Shown here one piece after another: positions 56,538 through 64,000 of a DNA stretch of 64,000 nucleotides (position 1 is the first letter of the stretch; each line of letters begins with the position of its first letter). The position numbers were made by a program, and so were the translations under genes. This stretch comes from Celoporthe dispersa (taxonomy: Eukaryota > Ascomycota > Sordariomycetes > Diaporthales > Cryphonectriaceae): assembly GCA_016584495.1 (NCBI GenBank), contig WAID01000007.1:1908001-1972000 (forward strand), written 5' to 3'. Under the pieces are notes generated by a model. It ran no database searches, was not told the origin of the DNA, and was given only the letters and a program-made list of their open reading frames with translations.

Positions 56538-59500
56538 TTACCACCAGGAACCAGAGGAACCGACCGTCGAGTGCTGAGAGACAGGCTGGTCTTTATCCAT
56601 GCTGTCGCTGTCGTTTGCAGCCTCGTCTTGATCATCATATCCAAGCGCAGCACGATCCTCAGCCGCCTCTCTCGCCTGTGCCTCTTGCTCCCAGGCCTCG
56701 AACTGCGGGCGCATCCAAGGATCCGGGTTCCACTTAGGGAACAGGCCCTTCTTCTCGATTCTTCGCCAGTACTGGTGTTTCTTTGCTGAGTCTCTGATGG
56801 CCTGGTGGTTGACCTTGCGGATGTCTGTGCCAGTCAACCAGTCCTCGAAATCTGCCCAGCTGTCCTGAGCTTCCTCCAGCCATCGAGCGGCGTGCGGACG
56901 GATCGCGCCACCAGTAATCCACTCGTCCACTTTGACAGGGATGACAAAGCCGTACTCGGGATCGTCCATATCCCAGCGGCATGGCGAGCCTCTGTAACAG
57001 ACCTTCTGCTTGCCCCACGTGTCGTAGAACACGTTCTCCACGGCCCAGTACATGTGCCAGAAACTCAAAAGCAAGATTAGGAAACCGAGCAGAGTAGGTC
57101 GAAACTTGGGCTGAGTACGATAGAGGCGTGGAATTGGGACCTGGATGTAAGTAAAATCACCGCTCAGCTTCGTGCGCATACCATAGGCGGTGTGTAAGGT
57201 GGATGTTGCATGTCCATTGGCAGCTGATGACGACTGGTTCTCGGGGCGGGAGATTTGACCCTCGAGGCGTTCAATACCCTTCCGAGCCGTGCGAATACCT
57301 GCCAGGCCCGTCTTCAACGCCTCGCTCATGCCACTCAGCCTCCTCAGCTGCTCATCCTGGAGAAGCTCGTCCATGTCGCCCTCGGACTTGGGCTTGAGCA
57401 TTTCCACAAGCTTCTCAGGATCGGATGCAGACATGACCAAGTCTGTAACATCATCCAGTGTCGAGTCATCCAGGTCGTTCTTTTTCAGGATCTCGCGGAG
57501 GTCGTCCTCGACCGTGGGTGGCTTGACCGAGTTTCTCAATGGTGAGCGGCGACGCGAGGTTGACTTAGGTCTGCGTGAGTCTCTAGAAGACGATCGGCGT
57601 ATGTGCTGCCGGCGCCCCTCGGAGCGAGTTCCTCGAGGTGAGGTGCTGAGGTCTCGATCCTTCGGGACGGCTTTCTCTGGCGATAGAAATCTGGAAGGGG
57701 AGCGGCCGCCCTGCTCAGCTTTGATAGGGGCGGGTGTCGCGACGAAGGCGCCAGTGACTACCGGCGTTGGCATGGTGAGAGGATCGACCTTGTTGGGTCG
57801 GGGTGTCTCTTCCGCATCCTTGTCCTCGTCGTCGTCGTCGGGATCAGAGTCAGGCATAGGTGACGGAGCACGGAGTGATCCTCGTTCCGAATCGTTCCCC
57901 AGTGCGAAGAGCTTAGCTTCGGCCTGGATGCGAGGAGTGGGGTCCCAGGATACAACACTAGCTTTGGACGCGTTCGAGTTGGTTGAGTTTGAGCGCGAGA
58001 CGCCGGTGAAGCCGACTGTGTGCTTGGAAGGCGAGAGTGCCTTGCTCACAAGAGAGACAGGCGCTGCGGAGCCTTCGTCCACTTCGATGTCCTTAACAGC
58101 TGAAGTAGTAAATCTGTCGGCCAAGGTGGGCACTGCCTCTACCTTTTGCTCTTGCTCTTGATGATCGAGAACCTTTTGGTCCTGCGCAGGAGTGGGGCTG
58201 GGGCTCTTGCTGGATGCCCGAGCCAACCTTCTGAGCAAATCTTGGGAGTCTTCCTTCGCCGGAGTATGAATCTTGTCTTCACGCTCTTGTAGAGCCTCGT
58301 GGCCACTCCTAGACTGTCGTTGCGTTTCTTTGTCGCCATCTCGAGAAGCACCGGACAAGGCTGTCGCGCGGCCGTCGCGAATCCTCTCACCTTCTAGATT
58401 GTCGAAGATGCTCCCCTGTTGCGATTTGTGCTTTGGGCTTGAGCTCACACGAGGGCTGAATCGGGGCGGCGCCTCGCTATCGGACTTGAGTTTAACGTCG
58501 GGGATCGGAGATGGTGTTCGCTCTCGGGGCGCATCTAAACGTGTCATGGTCGCGATTCTCTTGGAAAGGCCCTCAATCCCTTGAGAGCGACCCGCGTCGC
58601 CGCCTGCTACTGCTGGCTGTGGAGAGATTGGAGGCGTAATAGCAACCTCCACCTGAGTGATTGGAGAGCTGTCTTCGGCCTCCAGTTCCAAGCGGCGAAT
58701 CTCGTCGAGGCGGTTATTTGTGCGCTGCGGGCTGAATCGCTTCTTCTTCTCCGCGGGATACATGCGCTCCAGCTCCCGAATCTCGTCGATCTTCGTGTTC
58801 GTGCGTGCATAACCCACAGGAGGGCTGGTAGAGACCTGGAGATCTCCAGCGGTGAAATCATCGTCCACCTCCCAAGAGTAGCCGTCGTTCGGAGGAGGTG
58901 TTTCTGTGCCTGCTCGTAGGGCTGCCATGTCGGTGCTCTGCTCGTGGGCCTTCCTCTTTAAGCGCTGTTCGTCCTTGACGTATTCGAAGCCGAGCTTCTC
59001 GTTGAAAGCCGCAGCAGACTCTGGGTTGCTCGCAAACTTCTGCAGGACCTTGGAGTATGAGTCGGGTTTGCCCCAGTCCTGTCGCGACCCTCCGCTCTTG
59101 CTATCGCCCAAGCTGCCGTTGTCGACGTGGCCATCATCGGCACTGGAGGCACTTGCTTTGCGGGCTGCAGGGGGCGCGCTTTTGCGCTTGGGCCATGTCT
59201 TCTTTTCCTTCATTGCTCTCAACTTTTTCTCGGCCTCGTCAAACTGCTTCATCTTTCGCGCAAACTCCTCGTCCGAATCTTCGTCGTCGTGCGACAAGGC
59301 GCCCAAGGCTCCCTTGGCGCTGAGGGTGCTCTCTCGGCGCGTGTGCTTGACGCCAACACGGCCCATATCGATTGGCTTGTTGGTGAAGGGCATAGTCGGC
59401 GTGCGGCGGTGTGCGGTGCCAGCGACACGGGCCGAGATTCGTGGGGCAGGACTAGGAGAGCCCGGATTGTAGTTGACGCCAAACTTCTCCTGTGCCATCC

Positions 59501-59840
59501 TAATGCACTCGTCGAGCTCCAAGGGTCTTCGGGGGGGTCGTGTGGCGCTCGATGTGGAGGCTGGTCGGGGTATGCGGGAGGGTTCAGGTGAGAGGAAGTT
59601 GAGGTCTGAAGCTGAGCCCGAGCTCAGCTTCTTGGTATGGCTGGCGTTGGTCGCCATGGTGTTTCGGGGGTCGCGCGTGCCAGGGCTGTCGTTCTCTTCG
59701 GAATCGAACTCGTCATGCGCGCGGTCGTGGGTTCTTGCGCAGTGCGCGTCGGCGGTCGCGAATGGCGGCAGTTGGGCTCTACCGTTGGCGCGCGTCCGCA
59801 GAACGATCGGTTCCTCTCCGTTCTCGCCTCCAGAGCTCAA
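56538..59840 (-). CDS. Large disordered protein with one C-terminal TM segment
   Basis: Single-exon frame of 1,100 residues; I do not recognise a named family. About 900 residues are low-complexity, charged and Ser/Pro-rich, with short coiled-coil-like stretches (MKQFDEAEKKLRAMKEKK, TKIDEIRELERM, NRLDEIRRLELE). A hydrophobic segment at about 912-933 (LLGFLILLLSFWHMYWAVENV) is followed by an ordered, Trp-rich domain: CYRGSPCRWDMDD, DEWITGGAIRPHA, WNPDPWMRPQFEAWEQEA. The arrangement would fit a tail-inserted protein of the ER or nuclear envelope with a long cytosolic or nucleoplasmic arm; this is inference. Internal start M62 (MATNASHTKK) is plausible because the first 61 residues look like untranslated leader. 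Confidence 0.75.
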   Translation of the reverse strand: MSSGGENGEEPIVLRTRANGRAQLPPFATADAHCARTHDRAHDEFDSEENDSPGTRDPRNTMATNASHTKKLSSGSASDLNFLSPEPSRIPRPASTSSATRPPRRPLELDECIRMAQEKFGVNYNPGSPSPAPRISARVAGTAHRRTPTMPFTNKPIDMGRVGVKHTRRESTLSAKGALGALSHDDEDSDEEFARKMKQFDEAEKKLRAMKEKKTWPKRKSAPPAARKASASSADDGHVDNGSLGDSKSGGSRQDWGKPDSYSKVLQKFASNPESAAAFNEKLGFEYVKDEQRLKRKAHEQSTDMAALRAGTETPPPNDGYSWEVDDDFTAGDLQVSTSPPVGYARTNTKIDEIRELERMYPAEKKKRFSPQRTNNRLDEIRRLELEAEDSSPITQVEVAITPPISPQPAVAGGDAGRSQGIEGLSKRIATMTRLDAPRERTPSPIPDVKLKSDSEAPPRFSPRVSSSPKHKSQQGSIFDNLEGERIRDGRATALSGASRDGDKETQRQSRSGHEALQEREDKIHTPAKEDSQDLLRRLARASSKSPSPTPAQDQKVLDHQEQEQKVEAVPTLADRFTTSAVKDIEVDEGSAAPVSLVSKALSPSKHTVGFTGVSRSNSTNSNASKASVVSWDPTPRIQAEAKLFALGNDSERGSLRAPSPMPDSDPDDDDEDKDAEETPRPNKVDPLTMPTPVVTGAFVATPAPIKAEQGGRSPSRFLSPEKAVPKDRDLSTSPRGTRSEGRRQHIRRSSSRDSRRPKSTSRRRSPLRNSVKPPTVEDDLREILKKNDLDDSTLDDVTDLVMSASDPEKLVEMLKPKSEGDMDELLQDEQLRRLSGMSEALKTGLAGIRTARKGIERLEGQISRPENQSSSAANGHATSTLHTAYGMRTKLSGDFTYIQVPIPRLYRTQPKFRPTLLGFLILLLSFWHMYWAVENVFYDTWGKQKVCYRGSPCRWDMDDPEYGFVIPVKVDEWITGGAIRPHAARWLEEAQDSWADFEDWLTGTDIRKVNHQAIRDSAKKHQYWRRIEKKGLFPKWNPDPWMRPQFEAWEQEAQAREAAEDRAALGYDDQDEAANDSDSMDKDQPVSQHSTVGSSGSWW

Positions 59841-60716
59841 ATAATATCATGCGAAGGGCCGCGACGGCAGGAAGTTAATGCGCGACAGTCGACATTCTCT
59901 GTGGTGGTGAAAGAAAGGTGGTTGTCGTCGCGGTTCTTCATACCAAGCGCGTCGCGTTTTCGGGGAGTTGGAGGACTGCTGACTCTGCAGCAGCGCTGTA
60001 CGGACAATTGTGTTCTGTAGGGATATAATCAAGAAGAAAAGGTGAATGCGTATGCGTTTGTCAATGCGCCAGAAAGGTGAAGTCGGTGGTGCGCTTCGGT
60101 GATCAGGCTTCGGGAGGAAGAGCGTCGCTACAAATCGTAGGCAGCTTTTGGGTTGCTGCTGGTGACGGGGTTGGCGCGCCTGTGGGTCGATTAGCAGGCG
60201 TGGCAGGGTTCACGGGTACAATGTTATCGGCTTATCGATGTGTGCCCCTCTATTTAGTGCAGGGTCCTCTAGCTTAAGTTGGGTCGAAGTCTCGGAACTG
60301 TCCGAGGCCAAGCAGCCACCAGTACTACCATGCCATTGCAAAGATGACATGAATGGTTAGAAATATCTCTTATAGAGACAAAGCTCTCGTCTGCCAGGCT
60401 AAATCTAGAATAGTGACTTCTCAATATTCTTGTCAAGGCATGGTTGACGTGCTTACGTTCAATGTACATGGGTGATGGAAGTTGCTGCTGTGCTAGGCTG
60501 GCGGTGCGGCGGGCCTAGATCCTAAACTGCAGGCTATGTATATGTATATTCTAGTAGGGGTAGTCGAGCACAACATAGACACCATCACGTCCAAGACGGA
60601 GCCTCAGAACTTCTTGGGCTCTTGAATCCGCTGCCTGCCACACAGCACCACACCTGGTCACCGTGAACGGCTGGCTTTCGCCATACCCAGAGGGAAGATC
60701 AGTGCTGAGCAGCAAG
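59841..60716. other. Divergent promoter region
   Basis: About 0.9 kb between the divergent disordered-protein and acetyltransferase genes. The part around 60310-60560 is A/T-rich with TATA-like steps (60538-60552). No gene is recognised. Confidence 0.5.
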
Positions 60717-62288
60717 ATGGAGCCAACCGTCGTCCGCCAATGTGGACTCATGTGCGTAACCTTTTATCTGTCCACCTATGTTCCTTTACCACTTTGGACG
60801 CCCACTGAAGATATTGTACAGGGAGCACTACTCAACCTCGAGGCACAATCTAGGTTTCTACCGTGGCATCGCGAATTCATGCCAGTACGTGATCACCAGG
60901 GAGGCGCTGCAGGGCCAACCGGTGCGAGAGATTCTAGAGCAGGCCGTGGCACGACTGGTTCTTCGCCTTGGTGGGTTGAGGGTGGGGATCACTGGCGAAG
61001 ATACCACCGACGCATGCTTCGTAGTCGTGCCGTCCATGGACCTACAGGATTTCGTGGAGTGGAAGACCGTGGCTACGACGGATCCAGCGCAGCACGACGA
61101 GCAAGTCCTCCAGGTCATCAAGAGCAGGCTGGAGCAGCTCTGGCCTGACATTGCGAACCGCCCGCCCTGGAGGCTACTTGTCGTTCAAGACCAGTCAAGG
61201 GCATCGGAGGACATCATCCTCGACCTAATTTTCACAAATCACCACGCGATCGCGGACGGAAAGAGCACCACGGTCTTCCACAGCGAGCTCCTCAGGGAGC
61301 TGAACACCCCTTCCGGCCCACCGCCCGAGCTAAAGGACCACATCCTCACCTTCCACCCAGACGCACGGCCTGTCCTCGCGGCCAGCCAGGAAGACCTCGT
61401 AGACCTCAAAATCTCCTGGTCCTATTTCCTCACAACCTTGTGGGACGCGTTCGCCCCCTCGTGGCTGAAGCCCACGCCACCACCCGTTCCCTGGACTGGG
61501 AAGCCAGTGACTATCGAGCCCAATACCCTGCAACTCCGCCTGGTCACCATCAACTCTCAGACCGTCCGCCATCTCATCGATGGATGTAGGGCCCACGGGA
61601 CGACCCTGAGCGGCATCCTGCATATACTCACGCTGGCCTCCATGGCCAGGCGGGTCCCCGCACAAGTCGCCTCGTCCTTCGCAGGAGAGACGGCTATCAG
61701 TCTCATGCCCTGGATAATGCGCCCCCGGGCATCTTCAACATGTACGTGATGGGAGTCTTGACAGATCTCAACACGGGGACTAAGACTGTGTGGGACGCCG
61801 TCACGGTGAGCAAGCTACGGTCAGGGTTCGGCCGGGGCAGCAAGGACCACGATGCCGAGGAGGCAATTCTTTGGCCGCTGGCCGCGGCATGGCGCGACGA
61901 GATCAAGGCTAAGCTCGCTACCCTGCCTAACGACGACATTGTGGGGATGATGCAATATATTGGCGATTTCAACAAGTGGTGGCTGCAAAAGGTCGGAAAA
62001 CCTCGCTCGGGGACGTGGGCCCTTTCTAATATCGGGACGATCCATGGCAATATTGGTGAGGACCGTGGGGCCTGGCGCATTACGAGGGCGCTCTTCTCAC
62101 AGCCTGTTCACGTTGCTGGACCGACATTTGCCTTGAACGTGGTCGGGCTGGAGGATGGACCCGTGAATGCTGTGTTTAGCTGGCAGGATGGCGTCATCGA
62201 GACGACAATCATGGATGGGGTCGTGGCAGATATGCGCGAGTGGCTCGGTACATTCGAGAAGGATGGTAAATTTGGCATTAGTTGGTAA
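60717..62288 (+). CDS. Alcohol acetyltransferase-like (condensation-superfamily) protein with one frame break
   Basis: Member of the chloramphenicol-acetyltransferase/condensation superfamily, alcohol acetyltransferase group. It probably transfers an acyl group from CoA to a small acceptor. Exons 60717-60755 and 60811-62288, about 505 residues if one missing base is allowed. The N-terminal block is YSTSRHNLGFYRG. The catalytic motif HHAIADG (HHxxxDG) lies in LIFTNHHAIADGKST. The C-terminal TWALSNIG segment is also a family feature. Near 61722-61726 (C-run) the frame changes between AISLMPW and PPGIFNMYVMG; one extra C would join them. The 55 bp first intron is modelled from a phase-0 join and is less certain; starts at 60663 or 60778 are alternatives. 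Confidence 0.8.
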
Positions 62289-62531
62289 CAGGAGAGCTGT
62301 TTTACTACCATGAGTGTACGCATGAATAGTAAGGCCTGGCTTAAGAAGCTAAAGTGGACCGCCCAGCACCTCGGTACACCAACCGATTGGCCAGTGAACA
62401 TTTGCAGCGGAAAGCCTACTGACTGCTCTCCAGAGCTCGCAACGCGAAATCTTCCCATAAAACCCGTCGCGAATACAGTCGGTAGGTGGAAGCAGACAAC
62501 CACCCACACCTACGATCCAACAGTACCCACC

Positions 62532-63783
62532 ATGGCCTCCCCTCTGGTGGGCAGACCGCCCACATGCCTAGCATGTCTCAGGCGGATTACATCGTCCCCA
62601 TCACAGACTGGCAGCGCCTCGATCGCCCCTGACGCAGGTGCGAGGGAAGAAGACAGAGGGTCGACTTCGAGACCAGGGCGTGGTCGTGCGACTGCTCAAG
62701 GACGTCCCGCAGTTCGGACCAGAGGGTGAGGCGCGAGCGATCATTCTTATCCCTACAAATATCTTCTTTCAAGACTGCATTGTTGCTAACACAGGAGGAA
62801 CTCAAACCCAACCCAACAGGCTCCATCTTCCGCACCGACCGCGGCCGCATGCGCAACCACTTCTTCCCCAACCGCAAGGCCGAGTACATGACGCGCGCCC
62901 GCTTCTCGGAGCTTGGCCTGTCCAGGCAGGACGTCGGCGAGCGCGACTACATGTTCGGCCTGAACAGGCGCGAGGGGCCCGAGACCGGCGACGCTGTCGA
63001 TGCCGTCGCCGGCTTTGACCTTGGGGCTTATGGTGCTCCACCCTCAGCACCTCAGCTCGAGGCCGCGAAGCCTGCTGTCGAGGTTGAGCACCTCCCTGTG
63101 AGCCCTCCCTCCCCTCTGCCTTCCTCGCTCGATCCTAAGTAGGTCTGGGTGGCGACAGCCAGCTGACGTGACAACACAGCCCAACCGCGCTCTTGAGCTG
63201 ATGCAGACCCTGATCGACGAGACCCTCACCTTCGAGCGCCGCCTCGTTCACCCTCCTCCTGCCGGTGGCAAAGCTGCCTCACCAGAAGCATCACCAGCAG
63301 CGGCCCCGGACTCCGCCAAGGCGGCAGCCAAACTCATGCCGCCAGAGCAGGCCAAGAAGGCCCTCTCACCACTCGAACAGCGGCGGGCCATGCTGCGCGG
63401 CCAGACCGACGCCGAGAAGGCCGCCAAGGCCGAGGAGGAGGAGCAGAGAGCTGGCCGCGGCCAGGGCGGCCGAGGAGCTGGAGAGAGAGCAGAGGCAGAA
63501 GGAGAAGGAGGCTGAGGAGAGGCGCAAGATCCACGGGTCCGTGTCGCTGCAGCACATCGCCAGCGCCCTGAAGGAGAAGATGATGCTCGACCCGGAGGCG
63601 GTCCGGATCCACGTGCAGCCTGAGGATATCCAGTTTGTTGGGCTCGGGGCTGGTGTTGACAAGGTGGAGAAGATTGGATCGTTCGAGGTGGAGATCCGGG
63701 CGCATGTCGGCAAGGCGAGAGTCGAGCCGATCAGGGAGGAAGGTCAGGGTCGTGCCGCATTAGAGACTCGCTCCTGTGGGTGA
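62532..63783 (+). CDS. MRPL50: Mitochondrial ribosomal protein bL9m (two frame breaks)
   Basis: Large-subunit mitoribosomal protein of the bL9 family. Exons 62532-62725, 62820-63097 and 63180-63783, about 270-350 residues depending on the breaks and end. The start context is CACCATGG. The N-terminal presequence (RPPTCLACLRRIT) leads into the bL9 core: QVRGKKTEGRLRDQGVVVRLLKDV, then GSIFRTDRGRMRNHFFPNRKAEYMT, the family signature. NRALELMQTLIDET follows after the third-exon join, then a charged coiled coil. The C-terminal RNA-binding domain is VSLQHIASALKEKM and IGSFEVEIRAHVGKARVEPI. One frame break is in the C-run 62626-62629 (one C too many). Another lies in the AG repeat near 63445-63450 (one AG unit too few). 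The last residues after VEPIREE are uncertain and may include another intron. Confidence 0.82.
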
Positions 63784-64000
63784 TTCAGTACGTTTTGTAG
63801 AGAAACTCAGTCCCTGGGTTTGCAGGGCGGCACGCCTCAACGGAGAAGTGCGTTCTTCCCTGCAACAAAAACCTTTCAAAGGAAGCGACTGCGTGAGTAC
63901 ATCTTAAATCATGAAGACCGTGAAGCCTTGTTGGGGTCGAGACACGCAGGACTTGGTGACCGCCATAAAGATAGGGCCAACGGCATATCTGCTATTTGAA
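63784..64000. other. 3' flank of bL9m to window end
   Basis: 217 bp with no recognisable gene. A possible splice-like GTGAGTA at 63892 could belong to the bL9m 3' region or to a gene continuing beyond the window. Confidence 0.4.

Noticed and set aside
61740..62288. Separate small gene after the acetyltransferase
   Set aside because: It carries the C-terminal family block (TWALSNIG) of the same acetyltransferase; the split is a one-base break.

Overview
The window is nuclear DNA of a filamentous ascomycete (Pezizomycotina, most probably a Sordariomycete). The evidence is many 50-120 bp introns with GTRNGY donors, CTRAY-type branch sites and YAG acceptors, together with fungal-specific families: a HET-domain protein, a CYSTM protein, ascomycete-type Abp1 and Dnm1, and a secreted pectin lyase. 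I rebuilt gene models by reading conserved protein segments across exon junctions. I see no tRNA, rRNA, CRISPR array, intact transposon or bacterial-style operon.

Layout. 1-2181 (+): 3' part of a bacterial-type mitochondrial prolyl-tRNA synthetase. 3172-6396 (-): NUP84/Nup107. 7273-7785 (-): tiny five-exon CMC4. 9035-9559 (+): SUMO. 11055-13788 (-): three-LIM-domain protein. 16536-18736 (+): monocarboxylate-type MFS transporter. 18883-21396 (-): fused succinyl-CoA ligase alpha-beta protein whose beta half lacks its nucleotide-binding part. 22047-22736 (-): small two-TM protein. 23036-23497 (-): COX19. 24575-27216 (+): dynamin DNM1. 27942-32708 (-): very large F-box/zinc-finger-like protein. 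33769-35109 (-): FMN alpha-hydroxyacid oxidase. 35611-37808 (-): HET-domain protein. 39814-41218 (+): pectin lyase. 42270-44180 (+): polytopic membrane protein. 44803-47274 (-): ABP1. 48214-48583 (-): CYSTM protein. 50555-51372 (+): monothiol glutaredoxin. 53354-54966 (+): nucleotidyltransferase-like protein. 56538-59840 (-): disordered protein with one TM segment. 60717-62288 (+): alcohol acetyltransferase-like protein. 62532-63783 (+): mitochondrial ribosomal protein bL9m.

How the genes work together. Several products act in mitochondria: ProRS and bL9m in organellar translation, Cox19 and Cmc4 in the intermembrane space, the succinyl-CoA ligase-like fusion in the matrix, and Dnm1 in fission. 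The others are nuclear-pore and SUMO housekeeping functions, actin patches and morphogenesis (Abp1, LIM protein), or accessory functions (pectin lyase, HET protein, MFS transporter, acetyltransferase, hydroxyacid oxidase). Neighbouring genes show no clear shared pathway.

A striking property is that seven otherwise well-conserved genes are interrupted by nine small reading-frame breaks. Most lie in or beside short C/G homopolymers and most need one added base. Because widely conserved genes (DNM1, ABP1, bL9m) are hit, uncorrected assembly indels are more likely than true pseudogenes. The most biologically interesting item is the alpha-beta succinyl-CoA ligase fusion, with an apparently dead beta half and an internal second presequence.
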